Below, piece by piece: positions 1-11,854 of a stretch of DNA of 64,000 bases. Each line of letters begins with the position of its first letter. Position 1 is the stretch's first letter. The translations under genes were made by a program, and so were the position numbers. The stretch comes from Pictodentalium vernedei. Taxonomy: Eukaryota > Mollusca > Scaphopoda > Dentaliida > Dentaliidae. The notes beneath the pieces were generated by a model that worked only from the letters and a program-made list of their open reading frames with translations, made no database searches and was not told the DNA's origin. The stretch is taken from contig CM062289.1 of the NCBI GenBank assembly GCA_031216915.1, positions 23,703,533 through 23,767,532 on the forward strand, read 5' to 3'.

Positions 1-265
1 CGTTGTGTCCTTGGGCAAGGCAATTCACTCCGATTGCCTACATGGGGGCACGATGACGCTGTGTACTACGGCGTTCTGAACGTCGATGGGCGCATGTCTT
101 CAACCAATCTAACCCTGCCTGTGCCGCGGTGCAGAGTTCAGAATTACGATGTTGGAGAGCTGACAGATGCTCGGAGGTTCTCTCTGGGTAATCCAGCTTC
201 CACAACCCGTAAAACTGCCACGGACATGATATGACCCTGGCTGCTAATGTGTCGTTAAACCCTAA

Positions 266-296
<31 letters not shown>
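1..296 (+). mobile_element. tRNA-derived SINE (family A), copy 1, 5' cut by window edge
   Basis: The sense strand runs from the internal core (ccttgggcaaggca near 10) through a conserved body to a (TAAA)n tail at about 264-296. The same body recurs six more times in this window, on both strands, and the full copy at 47982-48351 shows a tRNA-like head. The head of this copy lies outside the window. The open frame inside it is incidental. Confidence 0.85.
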
Positions 297-371
297 CACG
301 TGGCCGTTATCTCATATTATAACAAGCCGCAAGCAACAGTAGACAGGAAGGTATTTGAATTCTTTACTAAA

Positions 372-649
372 AAATACACTCTTGGGTGATTTCCATTCTA
401 AACACCAGGTATTCGGTTGTCACAAGACTGAAACTAATGGTGACGCCCTTTTTCAACATCATTGAAGAACTCGAACTATTCGTGGTAAATGACGACCAAG
501 GCGTAACATACATAAGCAACAACCCATTCCATCAATCAGATATCCTAGACTTGATTGTCACCAGCAAATCACTAACCAGCCAAATGCAAGACATATTTGT
601 AGGTGATGATAATCTAGGCAGTGATCACCTGCCGGTTACGCCACTCTGA
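372..649 (+). pseudogene. LINE AP-endonuclease fragment
   Basis: The frame begins with a GDF motif near 393 (the GDFN-type motif of LINE endonucleases), shifts frame near 448, and ends with SDILDLIVT and GSDHLPVT, the C-terminal catalytic SDH motif. In the family this domain nicks target DNA to prime reverse transcription. Only the C-terminal half is present and it is frameshifted, so it should be inactive. Confidence 0.85.
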
Positions 650-1365
650 AATGTAATACTGGTCCCGCAAGGTATCCTCCCGTGAACAGGAGGAACCTAT
701 CAAACATTGACTGGAACCTCTTCAGAAACATTATCGAAGTAAAAATAAAAGCAAATGACCCCTTAAATGCTCATGAACTAGAAAAAGCCTGCACCCACCT
801 AAACGAGGAACACTTATCAACAGTACACTAGATAAAATCTGTCCCAAGCAAATAGTAAAGCCGCGGATAAACAGAATAACTCAAACAACTTCTCAAATTA
901 TTAAACAAAAAATAAATGCCTTCTGGGCTTACTAATCAGAGAATGATCAAATCAAAAAAGCAGAACTTAAAACCGCGTATAATCGCCTAGAAGTAAAACA
1001 AAAGGCTATGGCTAACGACAATCGCATGAGATGGGAAAAAGCAACAGAAAATCTAAATGGGCTGAGAAAACCTAAAAGGTTCTGGGATACATTTAAAACT
1101 CTTACTGGCCAAAAGAGCAAAAGTGTCAATAATAATGCGCTGAAGACGTACTAGCGACAGAACTATGGCTATGGATGACAAGGCAAAAGCCAGCGCTTTT
1201 GCCGAACTTCTAAAGAAAGTGCATCGTCCACAATCTTGAAGAGAACTGATTTCAAGATAAAATAAAATAAATTTCTCAAGATAACGACTCAACATTCAAT
1301 GAACCGAACTTCAACCAAAGACATGAAGATGGGAATGACGATGAATTAAACGAACCAATAAGCAC

Positions 1366-2411
1366 AGAAGAAGTCATGGGTAAAATCAGAAAATGCAAGT
1401 CATCTTCATCCCCAGGGGAAGACGAAATCTCTTACAAAATACTGAAACAGTGCCCCAACATCTTCTACCTGTAGACTTACCCACCTCCTAAATTGCTGTC
1501 TCTCATGTGGGTACTTCCCAAAATGCTGGAAAGGGGCCACAGGAGTCATGATACCTAAACCCGACAAAGACCTTACCAACCCTTCTAACTACCGCCCAAT
1601 TAGCTTGCTTTGCCTTGTTGGAAAAATATTTGAGCAGATTCTCACCATAAGACTCCGCAGCTATCTCGAATCAATCAACTTTTTCAACAAATGGCAAAGA
1701 GCGTATAGGAGTCAGAAAGAGGGAATCGAACACGTATATAGACTGGTCGACTATATGAAAACAGCATTCAGTCAAAACGAAATCGGAACAGCGCTTTTCT
1801 TGGATGTACATAGAAAAGGCGTTCGACTCGGCATTGCACAATGACATGAGATATAAACTAGCGAAAATGGGATTACCCTCTAAAATTCTGAGGATCATAT
1901 CATCATTTCTAACTGACTGAAAAATCAAGGTGAGGGTTAACCGCGAGGTGTCAGGGGAAGTAATATTCGAAGCGGGCACACCACAGGGATCCGTTCTAAT
2001 CCCGCTTCCTTTCATAATATATGTGAATGACATAGAAAAAGTAGGGAAAAACTGTGCTGAACAATCGCAGTTCTCGGACAATAAAGGCATCTGGGCGGCC
2101 AGCAAGTCCCGAAACATAATTAAAAATCGTCTACGTGATGCCATTCGCGATTTTCAGAGCTGGTGCGCCCTATGGCACATCAACCTCAATGCCGCCAAAA
2201 CTCAAAAAGTTACATTCTTCAAGAAGCAAAGAAAAAAAAATCAGTCCCTAGTATCGATCTCCAGTTATACGATCACAAATTAGAAGCAAGCAACGAGGCC
2301 ACTTTTTTTAGATTGATATTTGATAGCAACCTCAGTCTAAACAGCCACTTTAACTACATTACGGTTAGAGCTACTAAACGTATGAAGTTTCTGAAGATGG
2401 TCAGAGGTTAA
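1366..2411 (+). pseudogene. LINE reverse transcriptase, broken
   Basis: Recognisable RT blocks occur in order: an N-terminal KIRKCKSSSSPGEDEIS stretch (about 1383), the PKPDKD and NYRPISLLC block (1554-1600), the LFLDV block (about 1795) and GTPQGSV (about 1975). The YADD-type catalytic box is replaced by FSDN (about 2075), so the aspartate pair is lost. A frameshift follows the LFLDV block and a stop lies near 1918. The downstream WHINLNAAKT block (about 2175) is the usual one after the catalytic centre. Confidence 0.9.
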
Positions 2412-2432
2412 ATTTGGGGAGCAAAGAAAGAT

Positions 2433-2762
2433 GTGCTTCTCAAGCTCTACAAATCATTTAAACGTGCGGTACTAGAATACAGTGCCATAATAACACGTGA
2501 CCTATGCCAAACCAACATTCAGAAGCTGCAGAGGGTTCAAAATCATGCCATGTGTGTGGAACTATGCAAACCCAAATGGACACCGATAAAGGAACTTCAC
2601 GAGCTAGCAAAAATAGAATCTATCGATACGCGATTAAAAGACCTGCAAAACAAAAATCTCAACAGACTCCAAGATAGTGAATTAATGGTTGAGCTGAACG
2701 AACAACGAACCCTTAACAGAAAAACAAAATACGTTTCCAGAAAAAAAAATTATACAATATAA
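2433..2762 (+). pseudogene. LINE ORF2 C-terminal region
   Basis: A frame with LQRVQNHAM (about 2530) followed by a helical, charged stretch matches the region that follows the RT in jockey-like elements, where RVQN-type motifs are common. It continues the RT in the same orientation after one stop. Confidence 0.75.
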
Positions 2763-3075
2763 TTAAATTGCGTGGAGTCAGTGAGGATTGCCTCGTTACT
2801 CACTGAGAACTTTAGGAATGAGTCTGTGAGGGCTGCCTCGCAACTCTGCAGAAGCGCGATTGAAACGCGTTTAAAAGACCTATATAACAAAACCCTCAAC
2901 ATACTCCAGGATAGTGAATCAATGGTAGAGCTGAACGAACACCGAACTCTTAACAGAAAAATGAAATAAGCCACACAGAAAATTAAAATTGTTCAATAGA
3001 ATTAAATTGCGTGTAGTCAGTGAGAACTTTAGGATTCAGTCTGTGATGAGTACCTCGCAGCTATGCGTGTGGAGG
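2763..3075 (+). repeat. Duplicated 3' segment of the LINE
   Basis: The end of the C-terminal frame (LQDSE, MVELNE, RTLNRK) and the following aattaaattgcgtg stretch occur at 2630-2800 and again at 2865-3060, giving a tandem direct duplication of roughly 235 bp. The second copy is about 85-90% alike by eye. It probably arose inside the element after or during insertion. Confidence 0.75.
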
Positions 3076-3284
3076 GTTGACTCCGAAGAAACCCACCTCT
3101 CACCCCATCTATAGCAACAATCACATAACAGTCACAATATGCAATAGCGCAGTTCTATCTAAATATTAATTCTACTTTTGTCTTAACATGGTTTGTTGAT
3201 GTGCATTTTTAACCTTATAAACTTGACATCAATTATGACCTAACTGGATTGATACTGGGCATACACTTTTAATAAGTTGTTTAT

Positions 3285-3605
3285 TTGTTGGATACTTTGA
3301 TTGTGGTTTAACGTCGCTTTCAATAACTATGGCTATATCATGACTATCCCAGTTGTATTGGTAAAGGAGAGTCTGCACACAAGACTAGTCTGACAGTGAT
3401 TAAATTGGCTGAGAGAGTCGCCTTCTGTGTGTAACGAGACTACCGGCCATCAGGAGCCGGTAACTCTCCCAGATAACGATTTTCGACTACAAATTCCAGA
3501 TAAAAACACATGAAATCGAACCTTTACCGTTGGTGTTGAGAGGCGAGACGGCCTGGAGTTGCACTCCTAATCGTCCGAGCCACCGAGGGTCCTGAGTCGT
3601 AATGA
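3285..3605 (-). mobile_element. Second tRNA-derived SINE type (family B)
   Basis: On the minus strand a tRNA-like head reads GGTGGCTCGGACGATTAGG (about 3585) followed by a B-box-like AGGTTCGATTTC (about 3521), the two halves of a pol III promoter. The body ends with GCGACGTTAAACCACAATC (about 3315), a 3' part I associate with molluscan SINEs. No clear target duplication was found. The body differs from family A apart from the short cgttaaacc motif near the tail. Confidence 0.6.
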
Positions 3606-3825
3606 AAGGAACAGGTGTCAGTGTTGTCTATTTTATAGAATGTTCTGAAAGTGACATGATGAGTTTTACCTGTCATTTCACAGTTAGGAGAAAGTAATAC
3701 CGGTAATCTAATGACGTACTTCTTAATAAATAAGACCACATTCAAATGAAATAACTGTTTTAGTTTGATCTATTATCGAGAATTAACGTAAATGTTTAGG
3801 CGACAGATCTATTCATAACAAATTT

Positions 3826-3990
3826 GTTCAAATTGTATCCCTCGGTTAATATTTGGGTTCTCTTTTGGAGCCCAAAGTTTAATATGGTGCATTGTTTCTA
3901 ATATTCTTTTAAAAGATCTTTATCAGATCCACCATTGAAACAATGTTTACATTTGGTATACAGTATCTCGGTGAATTTGACTACTAACAG
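3826..3990 (+). repeat. Single diverged monomer of the ~165-bp repeat
   Basis: It contains aatatttgggttctc, ggagcccaaa and the gatcca-then-atttggtata order that defines the monomers tandemly arranged at 33.3-34.7 kb. It lies directly before the 3' end of a retroposon copy. Confidence 0.65.
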
Positions 3991-3996
3991 GGTGAA

Positions 3997-4585
3997 TGAA
4001 ATGGTTTCGCGCGCCACAGGGACGCTGTGGGGCAAGCCCCTGTCGACCCTCTTTAACTGTATAAGATCTTGTAGCTACATGTTTAGGCGCGATGAAGGAG
4101 GAAAAGAGTCGGGTACTCAGCAGATGTCCAGGATTAGATGATCTAAGGAGTGTTGGCTTGTCTGTGTGATGGTTGTTGGTCTAAACCCTCTGGTGAGGAC
4201 CAGAGCAAGAGGGGGTCCTCACGCAAAGGTGCTACCTCTCCCTGGTGTGCTGTGGTGGTGTTTTCAGGCAGGTATAGTTTGCCACTTAGGAGGTTATTCA
4301 GTGTGCAGTGGAGGAGGAGGGCCATCATTGGTAAGTATAACCTGCCTCTGGCGGTCGGTGCTAACTGTAGTTGATTCATTTTGTTGGATCGTGGAAGAAA
4401 ACAACAACGGCCCCTTTCGGGGACCACCCAGAGAAAGACCAGAACTTCCCTGATTCGGGGGCAGGCCTGCATTGTAGACTATTTGGCCAGGGCAAAGTGC
4501 GTTCTACTGACGCTTACAAAAAGGGGTAAAAATGGGACGCAGGACCAACGCTCGCCTCACAGGAGGTGAATGACCACTTCTAGGG
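3997..4585 (-). mobile_element. ORF-retroposon, copy 1 (internally deleted)
   Basis: The left edge carries the family 3' end, with GGGGCTTGCCCC on the minus strand (about 4029-4040) followed by a GC-rich block. The segment at 4150-4260 matches the minus strand of the first part of the ORF in the intact copy at 21978-22915 (gagaggtag, acctttg, tggtcctcacc). The lysine-rich core is missing and no long family frame is left, so this is a dead copy. Confidence 0.6.
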
Positions 4586-4605
4586 ATGGAGCGGAGGATG
4601 TATAG

Positions 4606-4665
4606 AGTCCATAGTGGTTATTGTGTTCCATAACGGTTATAGTTTTCCATAGCGGTTATTGGGGT
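4606..4665. repeat. Short tandem tccata-cggttat repeat
   Basis: About three imperfect units of tccatagcggttat plus a spacer, period roughly 22 bp. No function is evident. Confidence 0.6.
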
Positions 4666-4747
4666 GCTGGAGATCAAAAAGAAAACATCTCTATGTATCT
4701 GCTAAACGAAAAAGGGCAGAATTAGTAAATAGACAAAAGTTTGTGAT

Positions 4748-5130
4748 CCAGTTTTTGTTTATTTTTAGACATTGAATTTTTAATGATTTAGCTGAGTCGG
4801 CGAAGGCAGTCCATCCCGGTAAAGGGTCACAGCTGGGCCGTTTTCACTGCCTGTTTATTCACCCTTTCCCCCCCCCCCCCCCCCCCCCCAGTTTTTGTTT
4901 GTTTTTAGACCTTGATTTTTTAATGATTTAGCTGAGTCGGCGAAGGCTGCCCTTCTGGTAAATGGTCACAGCTGAGCCGTTTTCACTGCCTGTTTATTCA
5001 CCTTCTCTTTTCCAGTTTTTGGACCTTGAAGTTTTGGTGATTTAACTGAGTCGGCGAAGGCAGCCCATCTGGTAAATGGTCACTGCTGAGTCGTTTTTAC
5101 TGCCTGTTTATTCACATTCTCTTTCGCAGT
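4748..5130 (+). repeat. Three-unit tandem repeat, 115-140 bp, with C22 tract
   Basis: The unit contains gatttagctgagtcggcgaa, then ggtaaa-ggtcacagctg and cgttttcactgcctgttt, repeated three times. Unit length varies mainly because of a run of 22 C at 4868-4889 in the first unit. It ends about 280 bp before the DNAJC9 start codon, so it may lie in the promoter area. Confidence 0.85.
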
Positions 5131-5409
5131 TTTTGTCTAACACATAGAAATCGGATATAAAAAGTCTTTTTCCGATTTCTTTGGTCTAACAGAGTAAGGG
5201 AGACAACCGATCTCATAACTGAACTACTGAAACGAGCGTAATGATTGGTCATGAATAAATGGAGTTCAACCAATCGACGCAATCAGTATATCCAATAGGC
5301 TTTCGAAAACAGCCCTCCTTCTTTCCCGCGGATTTGAAAATGTAAACATTGTTTGTATGTTACGCAATACCGCAAATGTGTAGAATAAAAAGAGAATAGA
5401 AAGGACAAA

Positions 5410-5503
5410 ATGCCAAGTCTTCTTAAAGCTTGCAAGACATTTTTTGACACAGATAATCTGTATCATGTCTTAGGAGTAGAAAAAAAGTCTTCGGCTAATG
5501 AGA
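5410..5503 (+). CDS. DNAJC9: DNAJC9-like J-domain co-chaperone, coding exon 1
   Basis: Thirty-one codons plus one base from ATG 5410 to a splice donor gtcagt at 5504. The peptide has the DNAJC9 layout: a short leader (LLKACKTFF), then DNLYHVLGVEK, helix I of a J domain. Joined to exon 2 it gives an uninterrupted J domain across a phase-1 junction. DNAJC9 in animals is a histone H3-H4 co-chaperone that recruits HSP70 through its J domain. The ATG is the first in frame before the domain and the leader length matches known DNAJC9 proteins. The gene name comes from remembered family features, not a search. Another class C J protein is the main alternative. Confidence 0.75.
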
Positions 5504-5928
5504 GTCAGTATATTCCGGGGTTTTTCTTTTACTTTCCTAATTTCGCTGATGATGATTGACGGGCGCGTCGAATAAGCCCTTTTCGAAACTGCCATCTTGG
5601 CTTTTAATCTATGCAAGGTCACAGGTCGCAAGGTGTAAACATTTCAAGAAAACACTGTAAGCAATGGGAGAAAAGAGCGGATGAGGTGCTTCGGACCCCA
5701 GTTCAGTGATCTGAAGCTACCTCCCCCCCCCCCCCCCCCACGTTCAGATTCCTCCCATCCAAATCTGTTGAAAATTCCCCAATATATCGCCCATGTTTTT
5801 TGTGCAACCCAGAGTTGCTGCAGTAACGGTAACTCATGATAAAATGCCCCCACGCAATGTCAATGATCATGAATTGACTGGGTGAATGCGATCGTATTTC
5901 CGTTTCCACATCGATATTTCTTTAGGCG

Positions 5929-6950
5929 CAACTCTGCGGTCCTACTAATTTCCGACCAAAACCAATCAAAACTGCTAATTACCGACCAAAACCCAATGAG
6001 TAGCGACCCAAAAAATACGATTTTTTAGAATCTCAAAGGTTTTAAGCAGTTATTTGTGGTGGCGGACACAGGTGCTCGGCTCCAAACCGACCAAAAGTGC
6101 TAATTACTGACCAAAATACCGCCCAAAACTCAATGAGTATCGACCAAAAAACTTAAATGAGTACCGATTAAAAAAATAATGTGCCGCAATATCTTTGTAT
6201 TTTGTCGGCGAAAGTGGTTTCATTCAGTATGTATGGCTTGTACTGTTGCTTGCTTCTTTCTTGATATGACAGTTGTTTCTACAATGGCAAGCTTTTAAAT
6301 GTTTTACTGTGATGACTTTACTTTTAGCCAGTCGCTGCGACAAACTGTTTTCTGTAAAACAACATTAAATGCCGCAAAAGAGCGTTGCTTATTTTTTATT
6401 GTGATTTCTCCATTGTTGGTTGGAGCTAATTCCCCCTAAAAAAATCCCTCTAAAAACTTTGACCCGTACGCCCGTGCCCCTGTAGTTTTTTGGCCCGACT
6501 TTTCTCGTGGACCGACTTCTCCTAAATTGCTATGGGGTGGGGTCGACTTCGTCTTGGGGCCAAGTTCTCCTCCGACTTCTCATAAATTGTTTTAGCAGAC
6601 TTCTCCATGGCCGATTCCGTAATGGCTGGACTTCTCTGCACCTACAGGTTTTCGGTCAAACTGCGAAATTCTAAAAACTGACATTTAATAAGGATTTTTT
6701 TGGATCGATTCTCTCCACCTCCTTAATAGATATAAAACACCAGCTTGTATTTTATATCTACTGAGGGAGGTGAGAACAAATGATCCAAAAAATCCTTACT
6801 GGATATCATTTTTTACAGTTCTCAGCTTGTGCTGAGCACCTGTGTCTGCCTCCACAAATAACTGCTTAAAAACTTTTGCGATTCTAAAAAATCGTATTTT
6901 TTTGGTCGGTACGCATTTAATTTTCTTGGTCGGTAGGACCCCAACTCTGG
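5929..6950. repeat. Long inverted-repeat element (~1.0 kb)
   Basis: Arms of about 150 bp at 5936-6090 and 6815-6950 are inverted copies: aagcagttatttgtgg, gacacaggtgctc and gaccaaaa occur on the left and their complements on the right. The ends carry ggtcctac and its complement gtaggacc. A second inverted pair sits in the middle (6674-6730 with 6745-6812), containing ggattttttggatc-type arms. The left side also has several gaccaaaa repeats. It looks like a foldback or MITE-type element without coding capacity. No target duplication was identified. Confidence 0.7.
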
Positions 6951-7365
6951 GTTATTATTTTATAGCCAATACAGGCTACAGTAACATGGATGATATCGAA
7001 GTGGTGGTTGTCGATGCGTTGCCAGCATTGAAATCTCTATAAAGGATAAAACATAGTTTGGATCAATAAACTCTGCACAAATGTAAGGAAATACGTATAC
7101 TATCGAATGCAGCTGGTAATAAGTGCGAAAGCTTGATATTTATTCCTATTTTCATGTTTTGAGTTCCCAATAAAACTTATTGGGGAATTTTACCGCAGAT
7201 TTAAATGGGAGGAATCGGAATGTAGGGTGGTAGCCACAATGTTCAGATCACTGAACTATGAACCCCATTTCGTTCATTAGTGCGAATTCAAAAAACATTT
7301 AGCAAAGGATACCATTTGTTTAAAACCATGGCAATATTGAATGCGAACTTTCATTATGTCGAATT

Positions 7366-8358
7366 GTTGAGCAGGTTTTTCAGTTCGGTTTTGTTTTTTG
7401 TCACAAACCGAAAAACCGAACCGACATGCGCCAAAAAAACGGCTATATGGTTTTTGCATACTTTGCCATTAAACTTCGAAATTTACAATGATCCCCTCGT
7501 AATCTCATTTTGAAAATGGCAGCGAATTTATTCCCCATGTGATACTTGTTGATGCCGTAATTCCATTTTATTTTGCACATAACAACATGAGGGAGAGATC
7601 ATACTCAGTAGGCCTACTTCGAAAGGAGGTGAGAGGTACAGTGAGGGATCGAGGAACAGGACAGTGAATGGAGGCACTGTATTACGGCGATGTTAAACAA
7701 CAGAAAAGTTACAATTACAAATTATTTATTTTATCGAAATTGAAACTGAACACAAAATAACAAAACAGGTATATAATGATTAATGTATAGCAGTGGCGGC
7801 GCCAGGACTTCGATTCAGTGGGGTGCTAAGTAAGATGTGGGATGTCGGTATGGGAGGGTGTGTCTGCCAGCCTTTGGTTTGGGATCTGTAGGCCCTGCCC
7901 CAGGTCAAAAATTTCATATTTGGATGCCATGGGGGCGATATCTGAGCAACGCCTAACATGGTCTTCAAAGTCGCCCAGTTTGTGTCGGATAGTAATTTAA
8001 AGTTTGGTTTTGGGGGTGGGTGGGGGCTAGCCCCCTCCCCTCCACTTTGTCGCTGCCACTGATGTATAGCATTTACCAAATAGAACATATACAACAAGAA
8101 CATAAACAAAAGACGTACAATCTACCCCAAATTCATATTAATTACACTTCGTCGAGATGTCATCTGTGTGCTTTGTCCCAGGACATGGCACACTTTAAAT
8201 AGCCTTCAGGTGACATTTCTGTCGTCTTTTCTAGTAAGACGATAGTGATTTAGATTAATTGAAGGGCCTGGAAATAATAACGAATAACCAAACAGAAACC
8301 AAGGTTTTTAAAAAAATAAAACTGAAACCGAACCTGGAAAAAAACCCTCCATGCACTA
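7366..8358 (-). mobile_element. Non-autonomous hAT element, inverted-pair copy 1
   Basis: Its right end reads, in complement, TAGTGCATGGAGGG, and its interior matches the complement of 14151-15561 over nearly the whole length. The left end is degenerate (ttgagcagg). Flanks tcgaattg (7358-7365) and ttgaattg (8359-8366) agree at 7 of 8 positions, as expected for a hAT 8-bp duplication. The subterminal sequence is rich in cggttcggtttt motifs. It has no transposase. It lacks roughly 360 bp present in copy 2. Confidence 0.75.
7791..8061. mobile_element. hAT-type MITE nested in copy 1
   Basis: The 271-bp element starts CAGTGGCGGCGCCAGG and ends with the complement of CAGTGGCAGCGACAAAG, flanked by a perfect 8-bp duplication atgtatag (7783-7790 and 8062-8069). 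No coding capacity. Confidence 0.9.
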
Positions 8359-9785
8359 TTGAATTGAGTTCCTATCAACTTGAATGGTGCTTGAATGCAC
8401 TGTTTCGACAACTTTTTCGGATTGCCCAAGCTGAGAAAATCCGTTCAATGATTGTTCCCTTGTTGCCACTCAAAACAAGTCCTCGCCCCAGTAAAAAAGT
8501 CTTTAACTCTGTGGTATCCCATCGTTAAAAGTCTTCTAGGATTGCCACTATAGTTAATTTCAATGATGACATCGGTTCTACGATTTTGATATTTCACAAA
8601 ACTAGTTGTCTTGCTGACACAGAACTTAACGCGATGAACATGGAAATTGCTTTGTTTACACCCTGCGGTCTGTGACTTGGAAACCAGGCTTTGTCGCTGC
8701 TGGAAGAAATAGATTCACGTGGCGTATTCAGCCAAAACTGGAGGAGTGTCGCCTGAATCCGTACGTGAACGTGTGACGAACCCGTCTGCTTCACTTTTGT
8801 TGGGGTGGTTCTTATCCTGAAGGGGTTACTAACTTTTTCTCGAAAAGCATAAATCAGCAGGGATTCACTGAAAACAACAACATATACATATAAATAAGTA
8901 TGAAAATTTGTGATTTACATGGAATCCAAAAGAATAAGAAAACAAAACGTCAATCACCCCACACCCACACAGTTTTTGAGGCACCTGCGGGCCCGCATTC
9001 TCTGTTGTCGCTGGTTCTTCGTTCTTTTCGCTGGTATTTGTTCTTTGGTTGTCTCTTCACTTCACCCATTCGCTGCCGTTGCACGTCCACTAACGTATTG
9101 TCACTGTATCGGGGACGCCTTTCCTCCCAACAAGTGACGGGATGTCACTCTACCACTGCACGGCCACTAGCTTATTGTCACTTTGCTTGATGCTTTTCAC
9201 TCAAGCAGTCGCCACCAATGGAGTTAAACTCTCCCCTGCGTCTATCTCAGAATAATGTTAATACAGGCAAAGCCTACTCTGCCTACTTATGGCTTGCCTT
9301 CCAAAACAGGTAACGCCGTTTACCTGAATGCAAATTAGCTCCCTGAGCTCGTACTTCGTGTTTCTGATCCTTTTCTCATATATGGCCACCGACTGCTCCT
9401 ATTCTAAATATGAGCTCTGCGGCTCCCCTACATCACAATGTGCCTATACTTTCACACCGACGCGACACCTCCTCTAACCTATAGCATGGGACATCCCCAC
9501 CTACAGGCAACGACTCACAGCCATACACACCTTCAGACTGGAATTGGTTGGAATGAATTTTTCGAGAAACCCCCCGATTTTTATTTCCTTAGCCAGAACA
9601 TTAATTCTCAGTAAATTGCTTCTCTTGAACTTAATCGCTTCTCTTGAACTTGGCCGCTTAGATCTATCTTAATTTAATACTTGCTTTTTAAGTTCCCTTG
9701 AAAGACTCACATTTTGGTACCTTTTGACATTCTTTGACAGGCTAGCTGCGTAATATGGGTGTGTGTCCAGAACATATGCACTATA
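8359..9785. other. Intronic stretch with no recognised feature
   Basis: I see no coding region with family features. A loose repetition of cactaacgtattgtcact and cactagcttattgtcact occurs near 9087-9183. The rest looks like unique or old decayed sequence. Confidence 0.5.
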
Positions 9786-10918
9786 CAGTTAAAACTAGAA
9801 GTCCTGTCACGAACTGTGCGCTTATCTATGCTTAATTGCGCATGGGAATTGTGCGCAATTACCATATTGAATGTCATCCAAAGCACGGCAGGTTCTCCTG
9901 ATTACTCATAGCAAACACAGGCAATGTTTCTTCCAATGGACCTCCGGGTTACCTGGAGGTCCATTGGCTGAAACATTGCTTGTGCACAGGCCATATGTAC
10001 AGAATTTGATAGCTTTACTATGGTCATAACACGTAGATTAACGCACTGATCGACATGCTATTTGTGTGCATTTCATGACAGGACTTAACTGTACCGTATT
10101 TACAATAATTAAATATTAACTGGCCATAATTACCCAGATAATGACAACAGGAGAATACCCCATTGATCAGTTATTAGATAGCCCATGTGGCGTTCAACAA
10201 ATGCACCCTAATGAACATTAAATTTCATTCTCAATTACCAGAGTTTGAGTTATTGCTGGCCTGTTTAAGTGACAAATTGGTTTTCGGGGTCCGTTATATA
10301 AATGTACATTCTTATACCTTGGCTGGAACGAGAAAAATTATCAAAGATATATACACTTTTATACAACAAAATCGCAATTTTTAGCTATCACCTTGACAGT
10401 GACCTTGCATAGATTAAAAGCCAAGATGGCTGTTTCGAAAAAGTCTTATTGGGAGGTGTTAAAAGACAACCATAGAAAAAGTAAGGGGGTTATGGGGAAA
10501 ATAATGCACAGTTGATACTGACCTTATAAACCTATGTGTGAAGTATTATAATGATTGGATGTGTTTAACCCATTTTTAAATGTTGATCCATGAGCAAAAA
10601 TCTACCATTGTCTTCTCGTACTAAAAGACTACTAGCACCGTAGATCTATCTGTTAAGTGAGTGAGGTAATCTGCGAGCGTTATAGGATTAACACCTTTGA
10701 GATTCTAATCCCATTGATAATCATTATTTGCGACTCCAGGGAATCCTGGTCAATATGTCACCAAACCAAAACCGGAGGTCCATTGGCTGAAACTTTGCTT
10801 GTGCACAGGCCGTATGTGCAGAATTTGATAGCCTTACTATCTTCATAATGCGTAGATTAACGCGCAAATCGACGTGCTATTTGTGCGCATTTCAGGACAG
10901 GACTTCTAGTTTTAACTG
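9786..10918. mobile_element. Mariner-style MITE, 23-bp perfect TIRs, TA duplication
   Basis: Both ends read CAGTTAAAACTAGAAGTCCT plus GTC, inverted and identical over 23 bases, flanked by TA at 9784-9785 and 10919-10920. A third, slightly different end at 10070-10091 (complement CAGTTAAGTCCTGTC), also followed by TA, marks a shorter complete unit, 9786-10091. The last 150 bp of both units are alike, so the longer element looks like a composite of two. It has no transposase. A lone end of the family is at 36163. Confidence 0.85.
9928..9990. repeat. Palindrome inside the MITE
   Basis: An inverted repeat with arms aatgtttcttccaatggacc and ggtccattggctgaaacatt around cctccgggttacctgga. Related sequence occurs at 10772-10800, 12205-12277 and 44098-44125. 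Confidence 0.8.
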
Positions 10919-11840
10919 TACTTATGAATAGAAAACACATCAATACACAACTATTATGCAAGCCACCTCCTTCACAATACCCCTCCCCCCACGCATTACT
11001 TACTATTTTAACTCCTAACCCACTGAGTATTTTCATGACTTGATGGATATCGAGATATATCCCTCCGTAGCTTTCTAAATGGTGTCACGCTTTGGTGCAT
11101 GACGTCATCTTGAAGGAATGATCAGCAGATCATTGTTATTGTCTTGAAACTGTTTGCAGTCAAATTGGGCTGAATATTGCACAGTAAAATGTCACATATC
11201 ATATAATAAAAAGAAAATCTATGCTATTTTAGTGAATATCGGGAATTATCTCTTGAGTGTGGACCTGAAAGTTTTATTTTAGCGTGAGTGAAAAATAATA
11301 CTTTCAGGACCACACGAAACATAACACGCATATTTCACATCCAATATTCTGTTAGGGATTCTTTCCATTTGAAGTAAGCAATAGCTTGCTTGTTATTCTT
11401 TTTTGCTCTCAACCCTGTGTTGTCCCTCCATCCTATTATATATTCAATATGTCTGGATGAGTGGTATAGTGGATAAATAATGTAAATTTCTAATAATGTC
11501 TGCATTTATCATGCCTTCCCTTGGCACAGACAGGAAGTGCCCTCCTGTGAGTTATTCACTCACACCTCCCCGACATAGAACTATTTACACTCAGCAGGCA
11601 TTACAAAAGAATGATTATTGATGGGAATTGAGGACACTTCTTTGGCTCTTTTTTTGCTGTGTTTGGAGGTCCGTACAGGATTCGTGTTTTTTTGTTGTTG
11701 TTTTGGCTTAATTTCAGGGGTGTGTTCAAAATTATGCGTTATACCTGAATTCTCATGAATAGAATAGAGTGCAGCATGTTTAGGCCAGTGGTACAGTACG
11801 TGGAGAGTGGATTGTAACTAAAACACCCGCATAGTGGAGT
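10919..11840. other. Intronic stretch with no recognised feature
   Basis: AT-rich sequence with no gene, TIR or tandem repeat that I can support. Confidence 0.5.
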
Positions 11841-11854
11841 ATCACCCAAAGTAT

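Larger units (their letters stand above)
372..3075 (+). mobile_element. Degenerate non-LTR retrotransposon (jockey-like LINE)
   Basis: Three blocks in the right order and strand identify a LINE ORF2 remnant: an AP endonuclease C-terminal part, a reverse transcriptase, and the usual region downstream of the RT. All are broken by frameshifts and stops. The 650-1365 stretch between endonuclease and RT matches the expected linker position, but I can read only broken frames in it. The 5' half of the endonuclease and any ORF1 are missing. The motif style (YRPISLL, GTPQGSV) fits the jockey superfamily; a neighbouring clade is possible. Confidence 0.85.

Noticed and set aside
4143..4472. 109-codon minus-strand frame as a gene
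   Set aside because: It lies in the broken first copy of the ORF-retroposon and does not keep the conserved blocks of the intact protein.
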